Below are positions 18,259 to 29,250 of a stretch of DNA of 64,000 nucleotides, piece by piece. This stretch comes from Favolaschia claudopus (lineage: Eukaryota; Basidiomycota; Agaricomycetes; Agaricales; Mycenaceae): contig JAWWNJ010000014.1 in NCBI GenBank assembly GCA_037176885.1, positions 1,860,001 through 1,924,000 on the forward strand. The letters run 5' to 3'. The position numbers were made by a program, and so were the translations under genes. Below the pieces are notes generated by a model. The model searched no databases. It had not been told where the DNA came from and saw nothing but the letters and a program-made list of their open reading frames with translations. Each line of letters starts with the position of its first letter. Within the stretch, counting starts at the first letter, position 1.

Positions 18259-20506
18259 ATGGACCCCGACCCCGCTCCCCCGAACCCACGGCACTCTAGA
18301 AAGGTGCGACCTCACGCCGCACTGAGTTGGTCGCGGCTGACGATATCTCAGCGTACTAATCCAGGACACGCTCCAGAGAAAGTCCGCGCGGTCCCAGGTC
18401 CCCAGCGCGAAGTCCTCGATTCTGTAGGCTTCGCTCCAACCTTGCACCAAACATTACTCACACCGCTATAGGCAATCGAAACAGCGCGAGCCGCGCAGCA
18501 GAGTAACTTGAATCTCGCCGCCGATGTCGACGCTCTTCGCGGTGCTCTTGCAGCGGCACAGGCGACAGCCGTGGAACAAGGCCGTGTGCTGAGTTCTTTG
18601 CAGGACGAGCTCAACAGCAAGCACCAGATTATTTTAGAGATGCAACACCACGAAGGCCAAATGGAAGCACAGTTCCTCGCCGACCAGAACAAGCTCGGTC
18701 AAATGGAAGCATTGTTTACTGCCGACCGGGAGCATCTTGCTTCGATGGTAGGTCTGCTTGTGGCCTTTACTTTCACTGCAATTGACGCCACCGAAGTTCC
18801 AGCAGCAGAACGAGCTGGTCAATAAGTTCACTGAGGCTCAAAAGCTGTTGATGCAGCGAAACGAAGACGTCGATCGGCTCCAGCGTGAATTGGTCAGTAT
18901 TGCACACCCCCATATCCGTCTCATCATACTCATGCTCCTCCTCTCAGGTGATCAAGTCGGACGAGGCCATCCAGCTTCGTGCGCACAGTCAGCTTCAGGC
19001 ACTGAACACCTCTAAGAAGCAAGTACCTCCCCGCCGGAAAACTCGTGCCAGCATGGGCGCTATCGTCAACACTGGCGCACGCACGATCGAGATTCCCCTC
19101 GATCCTATTCCAATGGCTGAAGTGCCTGAGCCCAGTACCGAGTCGACCTCGCAACCCCTGCTCAGCGCCACTCCCCGTCTGGCTGAGGTATTCGACGGCG
19201 ACATTGACAAGCTCGACAAAGTGCTGAATGACTTCGCACAACTGTGCCTTGGTCGCGACGCAGTGGTAACTGTGACGCCTAAGAAAGGGACAACAGCGAA
19301 GAAGAAATCGGGGAGCGCAAAGAAGAAACAGGACAAGCCTTTTATGATCAATTATGTGCATGTGAGTCGTCTAGCCATATATTCATCCACTCAAGTCTCT
19401 GATCATGCTGCGCTCGCAGAGGCGCCTGCGCCACTTCACTTGTATGAAATTCGAGGTAGAGGCCGTAGGGGACTTCGAGCACCACAACCCTGCTTCGGAA
19501 GCTTCGGTCTCTGCCTGCGAAGCAGGCGAAGATCCCCCCGACGAGCTCTTTCAATGGGATTTCAGCCCAGGATACCTCCAGTGTCGTTGGAACAAGCTCA
19601 TGATCAAGAAGATTGTGGATACCCTCCTGGCAGAGCATGAGGAAGATCAAGAAGATTTCATCGAAGTCGGCGCCAATCGCGTATTTATGGAGAACGCAAT
19701 GAAGGACAAGCTCGCAACTTGGCGTGGGTCATGGCACAAATTCCAGCCACGCTTCAGCTCAGCGACTCAACACGTTGAGACGTCGGCAGAGGCTCATGCT
19801 CGCGCAGTGCAGGCGACAACTTGGCGTGGGTCATGGCACAAATTCCAGCCACGCTTCAGCTCAGCGACTCAACACGTTGAGACGTCGGCAGAGGCTCATG
19901 CTCGCGCAGTGCAGGCGAAAGAGCAGCACCAGCTTGAAATGCGAAGCCTTGCCCTCAAGACTCGCGTAAGTCCACATTCGCATACATATGAGCAAAGACT
20001 AAAACAGCAAGCAGAAACTTGAGGATCGTATCGAAACAAGTACTCACACAATCCAGCTCAAGATATTGGCGGGGACTGCGAGGGATGTCGAGACGTGGAA
20101 GCGGATGAGAGATATGGTTGGCCACCTTGGGATTTGGGGTATGTCGTCCGAGGAAGAGGCGGACGTCATGCTGGACGGCCAACTAGTCCGAATATACAAA
20201 GTCAAGGTCTGCATCTGGCGTGAGCCTTCCATCGCCGACTATCTGCGCTTCGTCGATGCGCAGACCGCTCTGAACAAGAAGAACCAACCAGGCCCAAAGC
20301 CTGCCCCACGAGTCCGCAACCCCCAGCACGGTTTTGGAAAGGCCGCAGCCCCGCCGGGCCTTCCGCGATCGAAACCTTTACAGCAGTACATGGCTCGATA
20401 CCAAGACACCCGCCTATATCGAGACCCTGAACATCCCGAAGGAAGTGTTCGAACTCTTCGTCGCTGCGACCGACAGAATGAACCTCTAAATTTTTTATAC
20501 ATATGA
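18259..20506 (+). CDS. Orphan coiled-coil protein with GMSSEEE motif (gene B)
   Basis: Seven exons join in frame: 18259-18303, 18352-18423, 18472-18747, 18803-18892, 18948-19361, 19420-19965, 20015-20506. Residues from about 40 to 180 form a long coiled coil (LRGALAAAQATAVEQGRVL and others), followed by a basic KKGTTAKKKSGSAKKK patch, then FQWDFSPGYLQCRWNKLMI, and near the end GHLGIWGMSSEEEAD, VCIWREP and YLRFVDAQ. This matches a widespread agaricomycete orphan family of unknown role; the basic patch suggests a nuclear location. A 102-bp segment is duplicated in tandem at 19715-19918, adding 34 residues in frame. Past about 20385 the family ending continues one frame over (YIETLNIPKEVFELF up to a stop near 20490), so the C-terminus seems frameshifted. 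Hairpins H8-H10 lie in its promoter. Confidence 0.72.
19715..19918 (+). repeat. 102-bp tandem duplication inside gene B
   Basis: Two copies with a period of exactly 102 nt (19715 and 19817), identical by eye. It encodes a 34-residue unit starting TWRGSWHKFQPRFSS. In frame, so probably tolerated. Confidence 0.95.
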
Positions 20507-20689
20507 CTGACTACACACGATACACGAATAGATAGGTTTTGTAAAAAAAAAGAAAACTCGTAGTCTTGTAATACACGAACCCCCTGATTTCGAGTAAATG
20601 TTTGGATCGTAAGTTCGAGTTATGCGCTATTGTTCTACAATGAATCTACATGAGAAAAGTACGCTACTGCAACGAGAGGCATTTCCGCC

Positions 20690-20969
20690 TCTATGTGTGA
20701 CATATGTGACATATGTGACCATCAATTTCATTCCGACCTCTACACTCAACACTCATTCCAACCTCCCCCATTGCTTCCCCCTCGATATTGAACGAACGTA
20801 CAGTGCGTAGCACCGCGTTTGGAAGATATCTCAGCAACGCTTCGCAGCTTTCTGAGTCGACGGACGAACGTACAGTGCGTAGCACCGCGTTCGAACGATC
20901 CCGAATGAAAATCAGTGCTCCAGCTCTTCCACAAACCAAAATCAAGCGGAACGTACAGTGCTGAGCACC
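20690..20969 (+). promoter_or_regulatory. GTGACATAT repeats and three CGTACAGTGC hairpins
   Basis: A GTGACATAT word is repeated at 20697-20722. Then three copies of GAACGTACAGTGCGTAGCAC or a close variant start at 20794, 20866 and 20949 (spacing 72 and 83). Each has GAACG/CGTT(C) outer arms and an inner GTGC-GCAC stem; the loop between is GTA, GTA and TGA, so the stem is kept while the loop varies. They lie upstream of the 21149 gene. CGTACAGTGC is shared with H3. Confidence 0.7.
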
Positions 20970-21148
20970 GCGTTTGTTTGGCTTTTACGACCTCACTGCG
21001 CTCAATACCGTTCATCCATTCCGCGCTCGCTTGCCTCATTCCCTCGTTCGTCTTCAGCATCGTGTGCGCATCCTCTGGTAAGATGATTTTGATGTCCTCT
21101 TTAACTCTTCTGACATTCCTCTGGGTAGTTCTTGCTGTCTAGAGGGCC

Positions 21149-23994
21149 ATGGAGTCCTCCCACTCAACCGGATCCCCGACGTTTCCTGTACGTATCCAAA
21201 TACGATCTGCTATGCTCTTCAATCCCGCTCAAACCCTAGCTCAGACAGGCCCATATTTTGACGGGTTCATCAAGAACAAACTGGGTGTCTTCGGGGCACA
21301 CTACGGTGACCCTAACTTCCTACTCGACATACCTCCACCCTCGGAGGCCACCGCTCCCGACGGGTACAAATTCAATGACGGGGACTTCAGGCGGCCGCTT
21401 TGGATCAATCCTAAGTTCCCCTACCTAGTCCTTCTGCCGCGCTTCAGTCCGTTCAATGGACCACTCTTCTCCCGCCTCAATGTCAATGAGAAAACGGTCC
21501 CCATCGTCGAAGTTACAGTACCTGGTTCCAGCTTCGGACAATTCAATATTCGTTGGGGCCTTGATCAAAAGGTCGTTGACAGCTGGCTCTACTTGGAGAG
21601 TCTGCTTCGTCTCACGCTACGAACCATGATGGACTTGTATGGCTCTCGTCCTGGCGAAGCTGTATACACCTTCCTCTCCCCCATCAGTTACTGCTACACG
21701 GAGAGGAATGCCACCTCGCATTCCAATGCAGTGAAGATCGCCCTGCGCTCGCGTGATGCGTTTCTGCCTCTTATGGCAGAAATCACGGTCATGTTCATTC
21801 TTCTCGACGCGCGAGATACCCAGGATTGGAGGCGCCGTCTGATGGACCGCACCAAGCTTACCTGGCAATGGATCGTTGATTTGGAGCAATCTGCGGTCGG
21901 GAATATGCACATCGATCGGCTGGGGGGCATAATGGACTTGACACTGAGGAAAACACATATGGATCATCATCTTCCTCGGCACGCTCGCTGGCTCTTGCCT
22001 CACCTCCTTGGCAGACACCGTGTCCCACTCTACTTCTTCTACGGCAACGACCTCCCCCTCAAGGAACCCATTCCAGACGCTCTTATCAATTTAGGTTTTG
22101 TGCCCACTCAAAATGAACTCGATTACCTCAATGGGCTAGACGGCGAAGTGGTTTTCAGCCGATGGTCAGCCACAGGGTCAAAATGGCAAAGCCTCAGAAA
22201 TGGCCTATGTCCAACAACAACTCCCGCCCGTCTGCAGGCCAAGGTACAGCAGTCAGAGATGCCCTCTGCTCCACCCCCAGCTTCCACGCCCTTTCCCGCT
22301 GTCGAGCGTGATAGCGGCCAGAAGCCAGGGGAGGATGTACATGCTTTTCTGGAGCGCCGCCGGCTTCATAATGAAAAGCGAGCTCAGCACGAGTCGTTCG
22401 ATGCGAGAAAAGCACGCCTCGCTCGAGAACAGCATGCATCTGGGGGGTCAGCTCCGGGTAAAAAGGGGGCCCGTGTCTTTATCTGGGAGGAGGATGGAGG
22501 CTTTTTCATTCGCCGCGCATGCAATCGCACCGATGCGGCTGATCGTTGGGACGAATTTACTCCCCGTCAGCGTCTTTACGATTCTTTTTCAAACCAGTGG
22601 GATCTTTGCACAGCGCTGGCCCCGACCGAGATAGCTGAGCCAGACAATTTCGACGATGACGACGGGGACGAGGATGATTTCTTTTTCCATCAACCACCGG
22701 CATCTACTGACGCCCTGCCCGCGCTTCCCGATGTACCTGGACGTGACATATTGGAGGCGGAAACTGGCGAGCGGGCTGACGAGGTTCTTGAGCACGCGTA
22801 TGGTCTGAGTCGCGAAGATCTTTGCGAAGACCCGTCCAGGCTGCCAGGGTGGAGCACACAGGATGCTCGCAGCATCATCACCTCTCGTTTTGGCTTCAAT
22901 GAGCATTCATCTGCTCCTACTTCGTCACGGAAGATGCAGGACAAGGCATGCGGATGGACTCTCGGAGACGAAACTTGGAGTGTTCCTCCCGAGTCGGGGC
23001 TTCCTGCCCTGTTCCAGCACATTCTCGACGCGAATGATTTGAAGGCCATCCCGGTCAACCTCATGGATATAGATTCATCCAATTCCGACTTGGAGAACGA
23101 GTGGAATATTGACGTAAAGGTGCTAAGACTACCTGATCGCGTTCTTTTTGAACTTTTCCCTCACGGTTCTCATTCGTCGAGTCCGTCAATTCTGCTGGAA
23201 AGTGCAGCCGCTGTTCTTCAAGTGCTCAGGTCGGGTTGGGGCAACAATTCCGATGTTGAGACCATCATACGCAACCTCGTGAATCTAGGTGTTGCCTTCT
23301 TTCCTGGTTGGCCAAGACCACTTGATTATACGCCGCTCCCGCCTCCTATCCAACCTACCCTGGGTCGTCGTCACGCCGGCTATACTCCAACTCTCGTTGA
23401 CTTCGGAGTATACGTCGAGCGCCGTAATTCATTCCTTCGCTCACCGCGTGGTCGTGTGGCTTTATTCTATGGGGGGATTGTTGGCAGACTTGCGCGCTTG
23501 GTTTTGACAGATTTCGAAGATCTAGCTTGCTATGACCCATACGAAGATGTTCTCAAATCTGGTGTACGTGTGGAGGGAACTCGGGACGGGGAAACGGTTT
23601 TGTGGCATGAAACGCTGACAGAGGACGAAGTCGGTATCATTTGCGGGGTGTATGCTGTTGAAACCGGTATGTTTTGAGTTCTCACATCGAAGCAAGCTCT
23701 TAATACTCTGTAGGTCAAAAAAACACTGCAACAGAAGGCGGCCAACAGCTGAAGTATATATCGTGGTGGCCAACACCAACCGCCTTCTGGTCTTCTGGTC
23801 TCAACACTGGGTGGTGGAATTCTAATTGCGAGAGATGGTTCGTGAAAAGACTCAGGGAGATGGAGAGGATGTCTGTCAAGCTATTCACATACGCAGAGTG
23901 GAAAAACAAAATCAGATACAATACACTATCACGCAAGGTCGGAACGAAGAATGAGAAGCTTGCTGAACAATACATTGTAGCTCGTACTTGCTAA
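21149..23994 (+). CDS. 932-aa orphan agaricomycete protein (gene C)
   Basis: Exons 21149-23666 and 23714-23994 join at phase 1 to 932 aa. Landmarks of a large orphan family: GPYFDGFIKNKLGVFGAHYG near the N-terminus, a charged linker (about 380-440) with HAFLERRRLHNEKRA, then RVFIWEEDGGFFIRR, RQRLYDSFSNQWDLC, GIVGRLARLVL, EDEVGIICGVYAVETG and, in exon 2, ISWWPTPTAFWSSGLN plus a W-rich tail ending in a basic coil. Length and order agree with the family as I remember it; no function is known. An additional intron after residue 13 is possible from splice-like signals (21188-21240) but breaks frame. A short 5'-leader intron (about 21079-21128) is plausible. No lesion seen. Confidence 0.75.
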
Positions 23995-24044
23995 ATCTAT
24001 CTGTATCATAGCACATGGTCTGTCTTGTATATTACTTGTGACGC

Positions 24045-24665
24045 TCATCTGCAGATGGTCTGCGGATGACCCGCAGACGATCTGCAGATAGATTTAATGG
24101 TGTGTAAAACTCGAAGTTTCTAGTCCAATTTATCCGGCCTTGAAATGAGTCGAGAAACTTCAAGTTTCTCGTACGCAGAAACTCAATGGGAAACATTACA
24201 TATCTTGAAGTGTTTCTGTGGGCTCTAAAGCCGAAGTTTACTGTCTCGTTTATCTGGGACGTGTACTTCAGAAAACGTGCCTGATTTCTTTGCTCGTGAA
24301 AGATGCCAGAATATAACGAATTTATTGGACCTAGATATAGAGTAAGAATTTATATAATCTAGTTACATTTCTGGCCACAATAAATCAATTGTATTTTAGC
24401 TAGTTTCTGAGGCCCATATTCTAAATGAGAAACTAGGGGAGCTCAATTCTTAGCTCGTCGGCTCGTCTCGTCCCAGAAATTATTTAATTGCATGATGAGC
24501 TGATGAGCTGCTGATCCCACTCCGCATTTCTCTCCACTTCCCATCAAATTTTGATCCCCTCATCAAAAAATCGATATTTTACGGACGAGACGAGCTGACG
24601 AGCTAAGAATTGAGCGCCCCTACTTAGAACTTAACAATTAACTTGTTGGCCCGATAAATTGAGGA
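24045..24665 (-). repeat. Dispersed repeat R1, copy B
   Basis: Reverse complement of 5151-6822 without its pogo-like insert. It lacks the 5265-6493 element but carries its own MITE at 24436-24620, so each copy documents the empty site of the other. Confidence 0.75.
24436..24620. mobile_element. MITE with AGCTCGTC inverted repeats, TA target
   Basis: 185 bp, flanked by TA (24434-24435, 24621-24622). Ends are GGGG(A/C)GCTCAATTCTTAG then CTCGTC words, about 38 nt per side. Tc1/mariner-type target. R1 copy A has no insert at the matching position. Confidence 0.88.
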
Positions 24666-25374
24666 AACGCGGCAGTGAAACCCTAATGATGGGATCAAAT
24701 CCTTACTAATTTGCCTACCCGCGGAAAGAAGGCCGACACACGGACCTTCCTTTTTTGGAAGGTCCGCCTATCAATCGGCCGGCCAGGCCGACGTCGGCGA
24801 GTGATGCGAGGACGAACAATGGAGACTGGAGTCCCAAACGCAAGACGCGGCAAAGCAAGTTTTTTTCAAAGAAAAAAGTTTTTCACCAATGAGGTAGACA
24901 GGGATAGTCAAATACCTAAATGAATGCATTCACAGATTCTATGTACAAGCACACAGGCAGTCTCAAGATCACTTGCCACCGCAAGGCCACCGGCTGAAAT
25001 ATAAACACGCAGCAAAATTGAAAGCGGGCGAGGAGCGCGGGTAGTGGAAAAGGCAGATACACACCTACTCCCATGGCTGATGACCCAAAACTCGCGTGGG
25101 CAAGGTGGCACCGAACGCAAATCGCGCGATGCTCGTGGAACAGTGTATCTGACTGCGTTGTGATTGCGGGAGTGCCGGTGTGGGGGTGAGGGAGTATTGA
25201 GAACGCATCCAGGAGGGTATGGGGATGTGGTTTTCAGGTAATTGCACGTTGACGACAAGCGATATGGGGTAGACGGTAGTGGTGGAGAGAAACAAGAGTC
25301 ACACCAAAGCCAAACAAGACGTGGGTGGCAAATGATGGCCTTAAGTATCAGGAGCGGGGTCTTGCGCAGTATTA

Positions 25375-25412
25375 GGGGTGCTCAATTCTTAGCTCGTCAG
25401 CTCGTCTCGTCC
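25375..25412. mobile_element. Truncated second copy of the 24436-24620 MITE
   Basis: TA then GGGGTGCTCAATTCTTAG and the CTCGTC words, ending at GTCC. No matching right end was found nearby. Deleted or interrupted copy. Confidence 0.75.
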
Positions 25413-25572
25413 ACAAAATAATGAACAACAACAACAACAACAACCAGAACCATCACCATCGGTTTTGGCTGGTCGTCGTTCCGCCTGCGTCGTGCCACGG
25501 GCTCTCGATTGCGGCCGATAGATCATAAGCCCAGGACCGTCCATACCCCGGACGAGGTTTCGGCCAAGCACA

Positions 25573-26046
25573 ATGCCCCCAGCCCCAAATACGCCCCCCA
25601 CCCATGAAAACCCCCGCCGACCGTGGCCCCCGTTTCGTCCCAGACAGCCACGAGCTGACACGCCTCACTTCCCCGGCCCGCGCTGGAACCCGCGCACCGC
25701 CAAGTTCCTAGCCATTCGCTCAAAGCAGCCCCCGCTCACATCGCACGCCGCATGCGCCCGTTACCGCCTTGGCAGGAAAACAGCGACGAGGCTCTACAAG
25801 CTCTTGAGACAACTCGAGCACGCCCGAAAACACCTTACTGCGCTCCGCCAATCCATTTCACTCCACACCCGTACCCTCCTCCTTGCCGACTTCCCTGCGT
25901 CCGTCATCCACGATGTCGAGCACGCATCCAGCCTGTGTCGCACTTTTAGCGCCCCTGCCCCGTCTCATAGCATATGTACATGGAGACTATTCCTTCACTT
26001 CGACTCGGCTTCATGCTTCCTTGGAGCCCCTGCTACTTCACTGTAG
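25573..26046 (+). CDS. Uncertain open frame, unknown product
   Basis: 157 codons, proline- and arginine-rich at first, then YKLLRQLEHARKHLTALRQS, which could form a helix. No family recognised. It ends just before a DDE_3 transposase remnant on the same strand and might be the decayed 5' part of that element or chance. Region 24700-25570 holds nothing else I can support. Confidence 0.25.
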   Translation: MPPAPNTPPTHENPRRPWPPFRPRQPRADTPHFPGPRWNPRTAKFLAIRSKQPPLTSHAACARYRLGRKTATRLYKLLRQLEHARKHLTALRQSISLHTRTLLLADFPASVIHDVEHASSLCRTFSAPAPSHSICTWRLFLHFDSASCFLGAPATSL

Positions 26047-26241
26047 CCCGCCGTCGACAGCGATGGACTTTTTCGATGGATGATTATGTCATTGGATCAC
26101 GTGGTTATTTATAGGTGGCTAGGCATTTTATTTCTTTTTGGGTTCGTCGAGGTACACGTCAGTACCTAAGTAGCTTGTCTACGTAGACGAATATCACACT
26201 GTTAAACTGTTAAATGAATTCGGTGATGACTTGATCAAAAT

Positions 26242-26923
26242 ATGACGCAGATGGGTTTCCAATGCGAAGTCGGACAACACCCTCCTCGCAGGCTAGTTTT
26301 TCTGGACGAAGCAGCTTGCAATCGACATACAACACGGAGGCAGATGGCATGGGCGCCCATTGGAATGAGGGCGCGGCGGCATGATTTTTTTGTACGGGGA
26401 GTCCGGTATGTATCCGATATTCTCTCGCTCACCCTCCATTGCACGCTGATATCGTAGATATTCCGTTCTCCCGGCAATCTGCCTCGATGGCATTCTACAC
26501 TTTGATGTATTGACGCGATCTTGCACTGCCGACGAGTTTCGCAACTACCTCGACATTCTCCTCGACCGTATGAACCCGTTTCACCAGGACAACTCCGTCC
26601 TTGTCGTGGATAATGCAAGCGTACATCATTTTGATGGTATTCGAGAGATGGTCGAGGGACGGTATGTAACCGACTGGCTGTGATTCCCTGACAACAGACC
26701 TAACACCAATTATAGAGGACGAAGACTCATTTATTTGTCACCGTACTCTCCCGACTTTAATCCGTGCGAAGAAGGATTTTCAAGTATGAAGTACTGCGCA
26801 ACCGCGACGACGTTTTGAACTCGATGGAAGGACGTGATGATTGCGTTGTGGGAAGCTGCGCATGAGACCATGACTCCTGAGAATATTGAAGGGTGGTTTC
26901 GGGATTGCGGATATGTAGTTTAG
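26242..26923 (+). pseudogene. DDE_3 (Tc1/IS630-like) transposase remnant
   Basis: Exons 26242-26405, 26458-26661 and from 26716. The catalytic residues are visible: LVFLDEAACN (first D), LVVDNASVHH (second D) and SPDFNPCEEGF (E, 35 or so residues later). Introns keep frame (RGVR/YSV, VEGR/GRR). After MKY the reading frame breaks twice: the conserved tail LRNRDDVLNSMEGR and ALWEAAHETMTPENIEGWF continue in other frames to 26923. The N-terminal HTH is missing. So the catalytic core survives while both ends are lost. No terminal repeats were located. Confidence 0.85.
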
Positions 26924-27055
26924 TTCTTACAATGTGTACGATTGAGCAAGAAATTATATATACAATGCGGTAGTACAAATGTACACAAGGCCCCGAGTTC
27001 TACTAGTAGCAATACAATATTTACAATCAATCACAACGCAAGATGCAGGCGAAAT

Positions 27056-27718
27056 CTAGTTGTTCTCCTTGTCACTCTCATCACGCGAAACCCTCGCACG
27101 CTTTTTCCCCTTGCGTTTCTTGTAGAAGCCATTGTCGAAATCCGCAACACTGTTAGCGTAGACGATGCCTTGTTTCTCGAGGGCTTCAGTGTATTGGAGG
27201 TATTTGAGAGCGGGGTACTTGTCGTCGAGAGCCTTGAGCACCTCGGAGATGCGAAGATCTTCTTCGTCATCTGATTCGTCAGATGAATTGTCGTCGTCGC
27301 GTTGGCGTTTGGCGGTATTGGCGTCACGCAGGATGCCGTCGCCGGATGCGGATTCGCCTAGATGGAGATGGATGGGGGGTAAAGCAGGCTGCCCGCGGTT
27401 ATGAGCACGTTCCTCACGAGCCCGACCGCGCTGGGCGACAACGTGAATCAGATGCGCATGAACTTGATGAAGGAGAGAAAATAGTAGTTGACGCGGCACG
27501 TACCATTTGGCGGGCCCAAAAGTCAATGACATCGATTCCAATCTCTACGTGCTTACCGGGGAACTTGGTGTCCGGAGGCATCACATAGCACCAGCGATTC
27601 TTTCCGGGATGGTCGGCACACTTGAGATGGTTTTGAAGCTGCTGCATCTCGGGGATAGAAACAGCAGTCTCGGTCGGCTTTTCAGCCTGCTTCGTTGCCT
27701 TTCCATCGGGCTGCACTA
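27056..27718 (-). CDS. C-terminal part of an orphan basidiomycete protein
   Basis: Two exons, 27718-27504 and 27430-27056, join at phase 0. The first has NHLKCADHPGKNRWCYVMP, HVEIGIDVIDFWARQ; a CxxH..C/W..C pattern may bind metal. The second has an acidic stretch (DDDNSSDESDDEEDL) and ends with a SAM-like tail, LDDKYPALKYLQYTEALEKQ then GIVYANSVADFDNGFYKK and a basic end. This matches an orphan agaricomycete family seen in many genomes; role unknown. The upstream side is cut at 27718 by a foldback element, so earlier exons are missing or displaced. Confidence 0.6.
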
Positions 27719-27720
27719 CT

Positions 27721-27868
27721 AGTATTGGACCTCTTTTGAGCCCGCAACGGTCCGTCCAAGTTGGGCATTTTCACGATTTTCATTGGATTTTCTGCTATTT
27801 TGGGTCAAAATGCCCAACTTGGACGGGCCATTGCGAGCTCAAATCAGGGTCAATTCCATTAAATCAAA
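27721..27868. mobile_element. Foldback palindrome of about 130 bp
   Basis: Left arm (27725-27771) and right arm (27805-27855) pair over about 48 nt, with the shared core CGTCCAAGTTGGGCATTTT. The loop is about 30 nt. It abuts the truncated gene at 27718. No clear target duplication. The adjoining 27870-28440 shows no gene. Confidence 0.7.
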
Positions 27869-28444
27869 GTGCAAACTAGGTCCATTTTTCAAGTACTTTT
27901 GGCCTATTATAATGGTTTTTTAATGAGAGTCCATTCAGTTTTTCCGGTTATTAGCCTGTTTGCGATGCAGCCATTGAATGGCTAATGGCTACGCAAGTGT
28001 CCGAATTCCGGCGTATTGACGAAAGCTACCCCCAGTCTGAGCATCTAGATTTCATCCCAGGCAGCTCCTCTTGACTTCGACATAAAAGTTCAAACCATCA
28101 AAGTTTCCTAATGCGGAAATCGGTAGCCATTCAATGGCTCCAATGGCTCTTCGCAAACCCTCTATTGCGAAAATTATTTTCTTATCAGGCGACGCGCAAC
28201 ACATTATACTCAACTGAGTGTCCTAGATGGTAGAGAATGATCATACCTCCATCTCTACATCTTATTTCAACCAATTCGGCCCGGTACATGACTAGAAAGT
28301 ATCGAAAAACCCACGGCCATTCTTTTTTGCCACCACTGTATCTTGCTTTAAATTTATCCGGTTGAATTGGGCGGCCTTATATGGCAACCAATCAATATTG
28401 TTTGATCTAACTGATGGCACAAATGATGTTCTGGGAAGGCTCTA

Positions 28445-28865
28445 TGGTGCGCTCGGCCTAAACACCACCAAGCAGGCCCCATCAATGATGCCATCATTGA
28501 TGTCTCAAATCGACTGAAGTAAAAAACCAAAACTGTTTCTGAGGCCGTTGGGGCATAGGAATATTCACTGTAGCCCTCAGAGCACTAAATACCACCTAGT
28601 TATAGCTCTGTGTGGCTGTCTCGAGACCATAGACCTATGGGTGGTCACCCAAATACGAAGGTTATGTAAGTACACGTGCCTGATTGATTGATTGCATCAC
28701 TGATGTTTCAATTTGCCGAGAAGAAAAATTATTGTGAGTTTTTATATGGTCTTGAGGGATTGAAGTACTATTTAATCGTTTGGCAAGAGGATCAAAGGTC
28801 TAAGGTTTTTGATCACTCGTAATAAATTTCGTTCCTGTTTGGTGGTGTTTAGGCCGAGCGCACCA
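28445..28865. mobile_element. MITE with TGGTGCGCTCGG inverted repeats, TA target
   Basis: 421 bp bounded by TA (28443-28444, 28866-28867). The inverted ends are perfect over 27 nt, beginning TGGTGCGCTCGGCC. No coding frame. Tc1/mariner-type. Confidence 0.9.
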
Positions 28866-28959
28866 TACTTGAATTATTCCAGAAAATCTTTCTTTTTGGT
28901 GGTGGGCACCGACCGGATCCGTGATGGACCGATGACTAAGCCGGTAACTTAACTTAACC

Positions 28960-29250
28960 GGGAAATTCGTGGTCCGAGTCCTCGACCTCTGCCTCTCATT
29001 GCTCAGTGCTCCAGCCCTTTACCATGCTTCAAACATCATGGATACCTACTTTATGTACCATACTAACAAATTGTACTTGAAACCCTTTAAAACTCTGTTC
29101 CCACATGCCCATGGATGCACCAGCAGCACCATAAGCAACAAATATCTCTTCATGTGGGGCCACAAAGAGTGTTGAACTTCACAAATTTTTTCCAAGGGGT
29201 TGACAAAGTGTTGCAATCTGCATGAAAGAGCAGTATTCTTGCCAACTAGT
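28960..29250 (+). repeat. Dispersed repeat R2, copy 2
   Basis: Related to 2870-3075 plus 3706-3760 but uninterrupted. It provides the empty site for the 3082-3699 element. Confidence 0.55.
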
